Shown: positions 8,819-16,849, counted from the first letter of the stretch. The stretch: DNA of 64,000 nt from JABCPE02 sp963530615 (GCA_963530615.1 CAUSDX010000001.1:62001-126000); one strand, 5' to 3'. Notes: a model not told the origin generated them from the letters alone. Numbers and translations: made by a program.

Positions 8819-9343
8819 ATGTTCATTATTACAATTATACCAGTTTTTATTTCATCACTTATCATTTCCGGAGTTATATATCTAATCGGCAAAGCACTAG
8901 GTAGTGCAATATCATTTTCTAGTACATTTACTAAAACATTCCTTACCATACTCTCATTATATGGTATCAAACTATTCATTGAATCTCCGAAAAGTGCAAT
9001 AATATTATTAATAATTGTAGGTATTGCCATTGGAATACTCAAACTAATAGGATCTCCTAAAAAAGAGATTAACAATGAAAAATTAGAACGAATTAAAAAA
9101 CTGCAAAAATCTTTATCTGAGAATAAAATAAGCAAACAAGAATTTCAAATAAATATAAATTTAATTGACATAGATATAAAAGAAGAAAAAATACCAAAAA
9201 GATTAGATTGGTTGCAAACATCTTTTACAAGCGGTATCATTACTGAAGAAAAATACCTCCATGAGCTTCAAGTCATAAAAGATGAACAAGAAAAATTAAA
9301 ACAAGAACGAGAAAGTATTATTAAAAAATATTCTAATTCATAA
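8819..9343 (+). CDS. Small membrane protein with C-terminal coiled coil, unknown function
   Basis: 174 aa from the ATG at 8819, chosen over an earlier in-frame ATG at 8747 because a -7 box at 8796-8803 sits between them. Hydrophobic segments lie at about 2-24 and 62-84. The rest is a charged helical tail with two similar ISKQEF / ITEEKYLHEL units that resemble SHOCT-like short helical motifs. I do not recognise a family. It is probably controlled by the divergent XRE protein. Confidence 0.6.
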   Translation: MFIITIIPVFISSLIISGVIYLIGKALGSAISFSSTFTKTFLTILSLYGIKLFIESPKSAIILLIIVGIAIGILKLIGSPKKEINNEKLERIKKLQKSLSENKISKQEFQININLIDIDIKEEKIPKRLDWLQTSFTSGIITEEKYLHELQVIKDEQEKLKQERESIIKKYSNS

Positions 9344-9373
9344 AAAAATAGCCTAAAATTTAGGCTATTTTTT
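9344..9373. terminator. Bidirectional terminator between 8819 gene and ndk
   Basis: Perfect AAAAATAGCCTAAA / TTTAGGCTATTTTT palindromic stem with A and T tracts, serving convergent genes. Confidence 0.82.
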
Positions 9374-9395
9374 CTTTATCTTGCTAAGATTTCCA

Positions 9396-9815
9396 TTAGA
9401 ATATCTCTCTTCCAGAGAAGTGGAACGCTGCTTCTATTTGAGCATTTTCATCAGAATCAGAACCATGAACGGCATTTTCTCCTACACTTCTTGCGAATAA
9501 TTTTCTGATTGTTCCTTCTGTTGCCTCTGCTGGATTAGTTGCTCCAATCAGCGTTCTGAAATCTGCCACCGCATTTTCTTTCTCTAAAACTGCTGCTACG
9601 ATTGGTCCAGAAGACATGAACTCTACCAATTCTCCATAGAAAGGTCTTTCTGCATGTACTTCATAGAATTTTTTAGCGTCAGCTACGGTAAGCTGAATTA
9701 ATTTCATCGCTTTGATTTTAAAACCTGCCTCAGCGATTTTTCCTAAAATAGCCCCAATATGCCCATCAGCAACGGCATCTGGCTTAATCATTGTAAAAGT
9801 AATTTTTCCTGACAT
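9396..9815 (-). CDS. ndk: Nucleoside-diphosphate kinase
   Basis: 139 aa, standard length. TFTMIKPDAVADG at the N-terminus, ERPFYGELVEFMSSGPIVA in the middle, and phospho-accepting H117 in ENAVHGSDSDENA. It transfers gamma-phosphate between nucleoside triphosphates and diphosphates. Monocistronic, with its own promoter region to the right. Confidence 0.96.
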   Translation of the reverse strand: MSGKITFTMIKPDAVADGHIGAILGKIAEAGFKIKAMKLIQLTVADAKKFYEVHAERPFYGELVEFMSSGPIVAAVLEKENAVADFRTLIGATNPAEATEGTIRKLFARSVGENAVHGSDSDENAQIEAAFHFSGREIF

Positions 9816-9958
9816 TATCTTAAAATTTTATCTGCCACAAAAATACAATTAAATTTTTATATATTTATATGTATGTTTATATTTTTTGGCACGATATTTG
9901 ATGTTACAACTAATAGATTCTCATGTTTAATTTGAGTTTTCATGGTTATTAGTTTTTG

Positions 9959-9995
9959 CCTCCAATAATAATTCTCTATTATTGGAGGATTTTTA
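9959..9995 (+). terminator. Orphan rho-independent terminator
   Basis: 12-bp perfect stem CCTCCAATAATA / TATTATTGGAGG, 6-nt loop, then GATTTTTA. No annotated plus-strand gene precedes it: ndk runs the other way and rnpB starts downstream. It implies a short plus-strand transcript from about 9890-9950. Confidence 0.75.
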
Positions 9996-10031
9996 TTTTA
10001 ATTAGAAATAATTTATCTTTGCAAACAAAAC

Positions 10032-10337
10032 AGACAAGTGTGGCCTGTTGATTCCTTTTAACATGGAATAGGAAAGTCTGGACACCATAGAGCAACATAG
10101 CGGGTAACGCCCGTCCGTAGTGATACGAGGACTAGTGCAACAGAAAGAATGTACGGATAATGCCGTAGTGAAATCAGGTAAACTCTATGTGGTGCAACGC
10201 CAAGTATATCAGCAATCAAGGGCTGCTCGTCCAATGCTGAGGGGTAGGCAGCTAAAATTTTGTAGCAATGCAAAATTTAGATAAATAACAGGCTCTTTGC
10301 CTTGCAAAGCACAGAATCCAGCTTATAACACTTGTCT
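10032..10337 (+). ncRNA. rnpB: RNase P RNA, bacterial type A
   Basis: About 306 nt. The P1 helix is AGACAAGTGT (10032-10041) with ACACTTGTCT (10328-10337). Conserved blocks include GGAAAGTCTGGAC near the 5' end, AACAGAAAGAA near the middle, and CAGAATCCAGCTTA near the 3' end. It is the catalytic RNA that trims 5' leaders from pre-tRNA. An ORF opposite it is a chance open frame. A TATCTTTG -7 box lies just upstream. Confidence 0.93.
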
Positions 10338-10429
10338 TTTATTTTTTCTTGCATTTCTATATTAGCAATTAAATATCAATTGGATAGGCTTTCTTAATTT
10401 TAGAATATTTTTATATATTTGCCCCCTAT

Positions 10430-10590
10430 TATGGTTCTGTTTTACACAGATGAAAAGGGAATTAGATGAAAATCCTAAGCTGTCCCCGCAACTGTAAATT
10501 GCCTAAAAAAGTTTCTACAAAAAGCCACTGCTAAAAAGCGGGAAGGCGTAGAGATGCAAAAGCCAGGAGACCTGCCAAAATAGTATAAAT
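10430..10590 (+). promoter_or_regulatory. Cobalamin (adenosylcobalamin) riboswitch
   Basis: Contains the class hallmarks in order: AAGGGAATTAGATGAAAATC, GCTGTCCCCGCAACTGTAA and the B12 box GCCAGGAGACCTGCC at 10562-10576. It lies about 110 nt upstream of a TonB-dependent receptor start, so it is expected to shut that gene down when cobalamin is abundant. Confidence 0.95.
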
Positions 10591-10698
10591 CTGAACTTTC
10601 GGAGGAAAAGTGAATGAATATTTGCACTTAAATCAATGATTTAGGTTCATTTTTTATTCATTTTTCTCAACAAATGTTTAAATAAATTTAATAGAATT

Positions 10699-12600
10699 AT
10701 GAATAAAAAAATCATTTTAAGCATTGCTTTATTAGGAATTATAACCCAAACCAATGCACAGCAAGAAGAAAAACCCATTGAGGAAGTAACCATAGCTTCT
10801 AAATCAACCCAAAAAATCAACAAAACAGGAAGAAACATCACGCTTTTGACAGAAAAAGACCTTGAAAAATACCAAGGGCGAACACTTTCTGATGTTTTAG
10901 AGCAAGTTCCAGGATTACAAATCACAGGAAACTTTAACAACAATACTGAAACTAAAGTATTGAGAGCCAGAGGTGGCAGCGATGCGAATACCATTATTTT
11001 GATTGATGGAATTCCTTTACAAAATGTAACTGGAGCTACTTCTAATATAGAAGATTTGAGATTGCTAACATTGGATAATATTTCTAGTATTGAAATTCTC
11101 AACGGAGCATCTTCCGTTCTTTATGGTTCTAATGCCACTACTACAGTCATTGACATTAAGACAAAAAAGTATGCTAATCATAAAGAATTAGGAGTAAATA
11201 TGGGTGCAAGAATCGCTTCTTATGATACTTATACTCAAAATATTAGCTTTAGCGGTAAATCTAATGTTTTTAGCTATCTCATTTCTGGATTAAATGAAAA
11301 ATCAGAAGGTCTATCTGCTGCAAAAGGAAATGACACCTTTGATAAAGACGGCTACGAAAAACAAAATATCAATGTAAAATTTGGGGTAGATTTAGGTAAA
11401 TTTGACTTAAATATCCTTGGAGGATGGAACCATTTATTATATAAATATGATAATGATGCTTTCTCTGATGGTACAAGCCGTGCCAATGATACACAAACCT
11501 ACTTAGGAGCAAATGCTAATTATCATTATAACATTGGTAAAATTACCTTAAACACAAGATATACAGAAACCGAAAGGGTTTATGAAAACTTTAATATTTC
11601 TGGATATAAAGAAGCTTACAAATATAACGGATTCAACTCATTTATGGAACTTTACAATGAATTAAGAGTCGGTGATTTTCTAAATTTCGTAGCAGGAATT
11701 CAGCATGAAGACCAAAGAATGGACTACTATAATACCCCATTCGGCGAAAATAATCTCAAGTTATTCTTAAACAGAAATAACGCTCATTTTTCTCATTTTG
11801 ATGTATTTGCTAATGCTCGTCTCAATTATGCATTCCTTTATTTAGATGCCGGAACGAGAATGACTACCCACAAATCATTTGGGACACATTGGATTTATAA
11901 TTTCAATCCTTACTTATATCAAGAATTCGGAAATTGGTTTGGAAAAGCTGGATATACCATCGGTACAGCATTTATCTCTCCTACGCTTTATCAAACTTTC
12001 GGAGATGGACAGTGGACTGCTCCAAATGATAAATTAACTCCTGAAACTAATGTTTCTCATGAGATTAACTTCAGTTTAGGGAAACAAAACAGAAGTATTG
12101 TATTTAATGGAGCAGTATACAGAAGGTTTCAAAAAGACGCATTAAGTTACGGAATTGGTAAATATACTAACATAGAAGGGCTTAGAACGCAAGGTTTTGA
12201 GGCAGGAGTAGATGTTAGGGTAAATTCTTTCATTAAATTCGGAGGAAATTTTAGTTTTGTAGAAAAGAAAACAAATAACCCAAAATCTGCGATGCTAAGA
12301 ATTCCGAAACAAAGAGCCAATTCTTATGTAGAATTTTCCACTTTCAAAGGAAATAAAATTAACTTCACTCATACTTTTGTAGGAAGAAGACATGATGTAT
12401 ATTACGATAGTGCATTCCGTCCTCAAAATGTTTATTTAAGTGATTTCAATCTTTTTAATGTGGGAATTAACCAACAGATTAACAATAATTTAAGCACTTA
12501 TTTCCAACTTAATAATTTCTTAAACAAAGATTATATTGATGTAATAGGTTACACTACTAAAAATAGAAACTTTGTTTTCGGAATTGATTACAAATTCTAA
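10699..12600 (+). CDS. btuB: TonB-dependent outer-membrane receptor, BtuB-like (vitamin B12)
   Basis: 633 aa with a signal peptide (about 1-20, cleaved near TNAQ). A TonB-box-like stretch is followed by the plug domain (about 45-150): LSDVLEQVPGLQI, GGSDANTIILIDGIPL and EILNGASSVLYGSNA. A 22-strand barrel then ends in the aromatic terminus FVFGIDYKF. The B12 assignment rests on the riboswitch directly upstream. No other cobalamin transport gene is adjacent. Confidence 0.9.
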   Translation: MNKKIILSIALLGIITQTNAQQEEKPIEEVTIASKSTQKINKTGRNITLLTEKDLEKYQGRTLSDVLEQVPGLQITGNFNNNTETKVLRARGGSDANTIILIDGIPLQNVTGATSNIEDLRLLTLDNISSIEILNGASSVLYGSNATTTVIDIKTKKYANHKELGVNMGARIASYDTYTQNISFSGKSNVFSYLISGLNEKSEGLSAAKGNDTFDKDGYEKQNINVKFGVDLGKFDLNILGGWNHLLYKYDNDAFSDGTSRANDTQTYLGANANYHYNIGKITLNTRYTETERVYENFNISGYKEAYKYNGFNSFMELYNELRVGDFLNFVAGIQHEDQRMDYYNTPFGENNLKLFLNRNNAHFSHFDVFANARLNYAFLYLDAGTRMTTHKSFGTHWIYNFNPYLYQEFGNWFGKAGYTIGTAFISPTLYQTFGDGQWTAPNDKLTPETNVSHEINFSLGKQNRSIVFNGAVYRRFQKDALSYGIGKYTNIEGLRTQGFEAGVDVRVNSFIKFGGNFSFVEKKTNNPKSAMLRIPKQRANSYVEFSTFKGNKINFTHTFVGRRHDVYYDSAFRPQNVYLSDFNLFNVGINQQINNNLSTYFQLNNFLNKDYIDVIGYTTKNRNFVFGIDYKF

Positions 12601-12610
12601 ATTAAAAAGA

Positions 12611-12643
12611 AAAATCGGACTTTTTTATAGTCCGATTTTTTTT
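12611..12643. terminator. Bidirectional terminator between btuB and cca
   Basis: AAAATCGGAC / GTCCGATTTT stem with a T tract; it overlaps the 3' end of the convergent cca gene. Confidence 0.8.
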
Positions 12644-14037
12644 GCTTCTTGCAATACAAATGCCGTTGCCGAATCTTTATCATTACTAATTTCTCCCTCC
12701 AAAATAGCTTCTTTTACTCGTTCTTTTAAAATTCCAATCTCCTTCCCTGGTTTTAAGTTAAACATTGCCATAATTTCCTCTCCTGTAATTGGCGGTTGAA
12801 AATTACGAATATGGTCTTTTTCTTCTACTTCCTTAATTTTTTTAGCGACATATTCAAAATTTTTCTTAAACTTCTCTTGTTTATACGAATTTTTAGTGGT
12901 GATATCCGCTTTACAAAGAGTGAATAAATCTTCCAAATCCTCCCCAGCATCAAAAAGCATTCTTCTCAAAGCACTATCCGAAGCATCATCTGAAACCAAT
13001 GCAATAGGACGAGATGAAAGTTTTACCATTTTCTGCACATACTTCATATCTTTCCCTAATGGTAATTTTAATCTTTGGAACAATGTTTTCACCATTTTTG
13101 AACCTAAAAATTCATGCCCATGAAAAGTCCAACCTGTTCCTTTTACAAACTTTTTAGTAGGTGCTTTACCTATATCATGAAGCAGTGCTGCCCATCTTAA
13201 CCAAAGATTATCTGTATTTTTAGAAATATTATCAACCACTTCCAATGTATGCCAAAAATTATCCTTATGCTTTTGACCTTCTACCTCCTCTATTCCCTCT
13301 AATGCTGTAAGCTCTGGAATAATCAAACCTAAAAGCCCTGTGTCTTTTAATAATTTTAATCCTATTGATGGCTTTTCCGAAAGCATAATTTTATTAAACT
13401 CTACCATAACCCTCTCTATGGTTACTATCTTTATTCTTTCTGCCTCCTTTTTTATTGCTAAAAAAGAACTTTTTTCTATACTGAATTTCAAAGTTGAAGC
13501 AAATCTAATTGCTCTCATCATTCTCAAAGGGTCATCGGAGTAAGTCTTCTCTGGTTTTAAAGGAGTCCTCAAAACTCTATTTCTTATATCTTCAACTCCA
13601 TTAAACGGATCTACTAACTCACCAAAATCATCTTTATTTAAAGAAATTGCCAAAGCATTAATCGTAAAATCTCGTCTCTTCTGATCATCCTCTAATGTTC
13701 CCTGCTCCACTTCTGGATTTCTACTTTCCTCAGAATAACTTTCTTTTCTTGCTCCTACAAATTCCAAATCTATACCTTCATAACGAAACATCGCTGTTCC
13801 ATAAGTCTTAAAAACAGAAATCTTTATTTCTGGATTAATAAAATTTGCTACTTTTTGAGCCAAAATAATACCGCTTCCTTCCGTAACAAAATCTATATCC
13901 GTATCCTTATTTTTTTCCATTAATAAGTCTCGAACATACCCTCCTACAATATATACTTGTTGATTATTCTCTTCCGCTATTTTGGAAATAATTTTGAAAA
14001 GTTTTAAGTTTTTATTTTGAACAAGATTTATTTTCAT
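12625..14037 (-). CDS. cca: CCA tRNA nucleotidyltransferase with HD domain
   Basis: 470 aa. PolA-type head at about 25-150: VYIVGGYVRDLLM, catalytic DTDIDFV, FRYEGIDLEFVGARKESY and RRDFTINALA. RNA-binding domain with RMMRAIRFA near 175. HD phosphohydrolase domain at about 265-380 with LLHDIGKAPT. It adds or repairs the CCA tail of tRNAs. It lies next to the tRNA-linked phage attachment site, probably by chance. Confidence 0.93.
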   Translation of the reverse strand: MKINLVQNKNLKLFKIISKIAEENNQQVYIVGGYVRDLLMEKNKDTDIDFVTEGSGIILAQKVANFINPEIKISVFKTYGTAMFRYEGIDLEFVGARKESYSEESRNPEVEQGTLEDDQKRRDFTINALAISLNKDDFGELVDPFNGVEDIRNRVLRTPLKPEKTYSDDPLRMMRAIRFASTLKFSIEKSSFLAIKKEAERIKIVTIERVMVEFNKIMLSEKPSIGLKLLKDTGLLGLIIPELTALEGIEEVEGQKHKDNFWHTLEVVDNISKNTDNLWLRWAALLHDIGKAPTKKFVKGTGWTFHGHEFLGSKMVKTLFQRLKLPLGKDMKYVQKMVKLSSRPIALVSDDASDSALRRMLFDAGEDLEDLFTLCKADITTKNSYKQEKFKKNFEYVAKKIKEVEEKDHIRNFQPPITGEEIMAMFNLKPGKEIGILKERVKEAILEGEISNDKDSATAFVLQEAKKIGL

Positions 14038-14094
14038 TGATAATTATAATTTTAGTCAGAAAAAACTAATATTACTCCAATTTGTAAAAATAAG

Positions 14095-14125
14095 AAAAAC
14101 CTCTGACAAATATCAGAGGTTTTTA
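14095..14125 (-). terminator. Terminator left of attL, probable original tRNA-Glu terminator
   Basis: AAAAACCTCTGA / TCAGAGGTTTTT with T-rich sequence on both sides. It sits 4 nt outside the attL core. In the uninterrupted chromosome it would lie just downstream of the leftward tRNA-Glu gene, from which the prophage now separates it by 45 kb. Confidence 0.75.
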
Positions 14126-14129
14126 CTCA

Positions 14130-14146
14130 GTAGCCCGTAGGGGAAT
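14130..14146. other. attL core (17-bp direct repeat of tRNA-Glu 3' end)
   Basis: GTAGCCCGTAGGGGAAT is identical to 59516-59532 within the 3' part of the tRNA-Glu gene. To its right the sequence departs from the tRNA (TTTACAAAC instead of CGAACCCC), as expected of a phage-chromosome junction. Confidence 0.92.
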
Positions 14147-14216
14147 TTTACAAACACTCTAATACTCTCTAACTCTTTATCTTCATTATTTATTTGTGTC
14201 AAAAACAATACAAAAT

Positions 14217-14615
14217 CTACTTTTGAGATTGTTTTTTATACACCTCTATCATTTCTCGTAATAAAAGATTTTCTCTTTTTAAGGCTTCATTCTCATTAGC
14301 CAGTATATGGTTACTATGCGATATTTGAGTAATATTTGAATTACTACTTCCTATTTGATATGCTGATATACCACCAGAAGAATTTTCGGCATCTAATTCT
14401 CTTTTACCAACACCTAAAATTAACCATATAGGATTTATTTTAGATTCTACGCACAAATTATATATCGCTTTATATTCAGGAAAAGAAATCCCCTCTATCC
14501 ATTTAGTAATAGAAGGTTGGCTAGAATTTATTACTCTTGCCATCTCACTCTTATTACCATTAAACTTATCCTTTAATAGTTCTGATATCCTAAACTTTAA
14601 ATCTTTCATTTCCAT
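14217..14615 (-). CDS. Phage repressor-like HTH protein
   Basis: 132 aa. The N-terminal half is an HTH of the phage CI-repressor/XRE type: NGNKSEMARVINSSQPSITK followed by WIEGISFPEYKAIYNLCVE. The C-terminus is a leucine-rich coiled coil (ALKRENLLLREMIEVYKKQ) suited to dimerisation. No S24 peptidase domain is present, so induction would not be by LexA-style self-cleavage. It is leftward and divergent from the early genes, the lysogeny-control position. Confidence 0.82.
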   Translation of the reverse strand: MEMKDLKFRISELLKDKFNGNKSEMARVINSSQPSITKWIEGISFPEYKAIYNLCVESKINPIWLILGVGKRELDAENSSGGISAYQIGSSNSNITQISHSNHILANENEALKRENLLLREMIEVYKKQSQK

Positions 14616-14636
14616 GAAAATACATGTTTTTGAATA

Positions 14637-14743
14637 AAATAATTAAATTATTTCTTTCAATATTGAATTATATTGTTTAGTTTTGTCCGTAAATTAAATT
14701 ATATAATTCAATTATTTTATATCCGTAAAATCTATCCGTAAAA
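14637..14743. promoter_or_regulatory. Early lysis/lysogeny control region with AT-rich dyads
   Basis: Between divergent repressor and early genes. Three AT-rich dyads are visible: about 14637-14653, CAATAT-6-ATATTG at 14658-14675, and a 22-bp near-perfect palindrome at 14692-14713. A TAnnTTTG box (TAGTTTTG) lies at 14678-14685, without a good -33. TCCGTAAA occurs three times (14686, 14722, 14735). Operator function is inferred from position. Confidence 0.6.
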
Positions 14744-14745
14744 AT

Positions 14746-14952
14746 ATGAAATATTTATTATCTGAAAAAATTTTAGAGAAAATAATTAAAGACAATGATT
14801 TCTCACTAAAATTAAGCCTACATATGAAAAAAAGGCAAGATACAATTATAAGACTTGCCAAATCTCAAAATGATATTTTGAGACTTCCTGAACAAATTGA
14901 TTTCTACAAAAAAGAAGGGTTTAATGAAGATGAGATCTTTCATAAAAAATAA
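14746..14952 (+). CDS. Small early phage protein, unknown
   Basis: 68 aa, first rightward gene after the control region (the cro position). Helical and basic: LLSEKILEKIIKDNDFSLKL then KKRQDTIIRLAKSQND. It could be a small DNA-binding or Cro-like protein, but I recognise no family. The ATG follows the third TCCGTAAAA repeat by a few bases. Confidence 0.6.
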   Translation: MKYLLSEKILEKIIKDNDFSLKLSLHMKKRQDTIIRLAKSQNDILRLPEQIDFYKKEGFNEDEIFHKK

Positions 14953-15060
14953 AGTTTGTTAATTTCTTGTAAAACCACAAAGGAGATGATTTTTCCAGTT
15001 TTTATCAGCACATCTCAGCCCAGATGGGGTGCAGTGGTTTTTTCTCTAAAAACTTATTAT

Positions 15061-15402
15061 ATGAACAATAGATCTTACCAAAAAATCAATCACTATACTT
15101 GGGTTCTTGGAGAGGCTAAAGGAAAAAGAAAAATAAAAGAGAGATTTTCAGAGATTAAAATCCCTACTCCACTAGAAACCTTAGAAAAGAAAAAACTAAC
15201 TCTATCTCTCATAAGAACAGATGATTATCAAAATTTTTGCAAAGAAATTTTCAAATTCAGAAAGTTCATGTGCTTACCAGAGTTTCGGCGAAGATTAAGA
15301 GAAGAAATCCACTCCAACACCACTTGGTATATCCAGAGAATGGAAAATTTAGGTTTCATTAAAATAACAAATCATGTCATCAAACCAGGAGAAAATTTAT
15401 AA
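15061..15402 (+). CDS. Early phage protein, unknown
   Basis: 113 aa from ATG 15061 (MNNRSYQKINHYTWVLGEAK). The frame is open further upstream (a TTG at 14956, an ATG at 14986), but those extensions are less phage-like. The C-terminal half (FCKEIFKFRKFMCLPEFRRR, then WYIQRMENLGFIK) suggests a winged-helix-like fold. Function unknown. It overlaps the next small ORF by 29 nt. Confidence 0.55.
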   Translation: MNNRSYQKINHYTWVLGEAKGKRKIKERFSEIKIPTPLETLEKKKLTLSLIRTDDYQNFCKEIFKFRKFMCLPEFRRRLREEIHSNTTWYIQRMENLGFIKITNHVIKPGENL

Positions 15403-15520
15403 GCCCCAAAACCACGAAATCTGGCGAGAATGCCCGAAATGTGGTAAAATTTGGGACGCTAGATTAAACGGCTGGGAATGCCCCAGATGCCACCAAAAAC
15501 ATTTTTCATTTTATTTATAA
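15374..15520 (+). CDS. 48-aa zinc-ribbon-like protein
   Basis: MSSNQEKIYKPQ opening, then two CxxC knuckles: CPKC and CPRC, separated by about 15 residues (CGKIWDARLNGWECPR). This four-Cys spacing suits a single zinc ribbon, a common class of small phage proteins. It is +1-frame overlapped with the preceding gene, implying translational coupling, and is followed by a terminator at 15534. Confidence 0.6.
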   Translation: MSSNQEKIYKPQNHEIWRECPKCGKIWDARLNGWECPRCHQKHFSFYL

Positions 15521-15533
15521 ATTATTAGATTTT

Positions 15534-15566
15534 CCTGCACTTGCCTCGTGCGGTGCAGGTTTTTTA
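15534..15566 (+). terminator. Terminator ending the first early transcript
   Basis: CCTGCAC / GTGCAGG stem followed by TTTTTT. Confidence 0.8.
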
Positions 15567-15579
15567 GTAAAAACGGCTT

Positions 15580-15764
15580 CCTTCATTTAGTGGAAGGTCT
15601 AAAACGGTCAGTGAAAACCTACCAATTATATTGTAAATACAATATAGTTGAATATAAAAAGTGAGAATTCTCGCTTTTAGAAAAAAAATCTGCTCCCTCA
15701 GATGTGAGTATGCAAATAAAATAATCTACCCCCAAATGGGGATCGAATATAAAATAATAAAATT
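15580..15764 (+). promoter_or_regulatory. Structured leader upstream of the first antirepressor-like gene
   Basis: In 185 nt four inverted repeats are packed: CCTTC/GAAGG at 15580-15597, TATATTGT-AAAT-ACAATATA at 15627-15646 (perfect), AAAAGTGAGAA/TTCTCGCTTTT at 15657-15678 (one GU), and CCCC-AAAT-GGGG near 15733. No ORF. Either a regulatory leader or a cluster of operators. Confidence 0.45.
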
Positions 15765-16295
15765 ATGAAGCCACACGAAAAATTTTTACAATTCAAAGGA
15801 AGAAACATCTACTTCAAAGAAATAAACGGAGAGTTCTACATTGCTATAAAACCTATCTGTGATGTTTTGAACCTTGAATATACAAGACAATTTAAGAACC
15901 TAAAAGAAGATGAAATTTTAGGCGAACTATTGGCTGAACAGCCAATGGTTGGAGCAGATAATAAAATGAGAAAAATGATTTGCTTACCCGAAAAGTATAT
16001 CTACGGTTGGATATTTTCTATAAAATCCAACTCCCAAGAACTCAAAGAATACAAGAAAACCTGCTATGATATTCTCTTTAATTATTTCAATGGAGCGATT
16101 ATCGGAAGGAAAAAACTCCTGCAACAACATGCCGAAGCCAACTACAAAATGGCAAAAATAGAGAAAGAACTCATGAATAACGATGATTACCTAAAACTTC
16201 TGGAACTAAAACAGCATAAAAAAGAACTTTCTCAAAAACTAAAAATGATAGACCAAGAAACTATTTCCGAAAATTATAACCTCTTTAATCTCTAA
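15765..16295 (+). CDS. Phage antirepressor-like protein (P22_AR_N domain), copy 1
   Basis: 176 aa. N-terminal P22_AR_N-type domain (about 5-110): LQFKGRNIYFKEINGEFYIA, KPICDVLNLEYTRQ, CLPEKYIYGWIFSIKS and CYDILFNYF. C-terminal coiled coil at 120-165. P22 Ant-type proteins bind repressors and trigger lytic growth. It is paralogous to the gene at 16908, and the two flank a leader/small-protein module. Confidence 0.78.
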   Translation: MKPHEKFLQFKGRNIYFKEINGEFYIAIKPICDVLNLEYTRQFKNLKEDEILGELLAEQPMVGADNKMRKMICLPEKYIYGWIFSIKSNSQELKEYKKTCYDILFNYFNGAIIGRKKLLQQHAEANYKMAKIEKELMNNDDYLKLLELKQHKKELSQKLKMIDQETISENYNLFNL

Positions 16296-16313
16296 AATAA
16301 CCCATGCTACCCC

Positions 16314-16523
16314 TTGCTCATATCAAAATATTTACTAAATTTGCACTGCGATACTTATTTAATCTCGGTGTAAATCACAAGATTTATACATTAACAAACG
16401 CTTATAGCGTAGTTTTCCCTATTTCTTATTACACCGTGATAAGTAAGTGTCGCAACTTTGGGAGAGCTACGCTTTCTTTATTTTCAACGAAAATTAAATT
16501 TTTTACATTTTATGCGACACTTA
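16314..16523 (+). promoter_or_regulatory. Tripartite self-complementary leader, module 1
   Basis: Host-type promoter: TTG at 16314-16316, 19 nt, TAAATTTG at 16336-16343. The predicted start falls on copy 1 (TGCGATACTTATTTA, 16347-16361). Antisense copy 2 (16440-16454) pairs with copy 1 over 15 nt with two G-U pairs. Copy 3 (16513-16523), over the ATG of the next gene, pairs with copy 2 over 11 nt without wobble. A CGGTGTAA/TTACACCG stem lies between copies 1 and 2. Same design as 40856 and 46407. Confidence 0.7.
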
Positions 16524-16817
16524 GTAAAAAATTTAGCCCAAGGGAACAACAGTACCTTGATGCTAACGGCAACTCCACGACACGGAGCACATGCAATCAC
16601 TTTTCAGTTTTCAGATTATTCTTTCCAGGAGTTCCAGGACTTCTGCGATGCCATGAACCCCAAAGCTATCCGCATCACTACCGCCAAACACGGCACAGAA
16701 ATGCGTATCCAGTTTTTCTTAGACAAGAAAAAAGCCTACTTCGGGCGTGGCAGCAGCTTCGCAAAAGCCTTCCGAGAGCTTATCACCAGTATGCATACGC
16801 CTACGGCAGTAGCATAA
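16512..16817 (+). CDS. Small protein of leader module 1
   Basis: 101 aa from the ATG at 16512 (MRHLVKNLAQGNNSTLM). The open frame extends upstream to 16458, but that part lies in the structured leader. The C-terminus EMRIQFFLDKKKAYFGRGSS followed by FAKAFRELI resembles the C-termini of the module 2 and 3 proteins: a beta strand, then G-S/A-S/D, then a helix. GC content is higher than in the neighbours. Function unknown. A terminator follows at 16850. Confidence 0.65.
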   Translation: MRHLVKNLAQGNNSTLMLTATPRHGAHAITFQFSDYSFQEFQDFCDAMNPKAIRITTAKHGTEMRIQFFLDKKKAYFGRGSSFAKAFRELITSMHTPTAVA

Positions 16818-16849
16818 ATCTAAAAATCCATACTAAATTATAATTTTTC

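Noticed and set aside
9893..9915. Promoter TTTTTTGG for the orphan short RNA
   Set aside because: No TAnnTTTG box at 17-23 nt downstream; only a weak TTAATTTG further along.
10058..10273. 71-aa ORF on the minus strand
   Set aside because: It lies entirely opposite the RNase P RNA, whose conserved structure explains the sequence.
16304..16843. 179-aa plus-strand ORF overlapping module 1
   Set aside because: It runs through the structured leader in another frame than the 16512 gene and has low-complexity, out-of-family sequence; the 16512 frame has the copy-3 start and the shared C-terminus.
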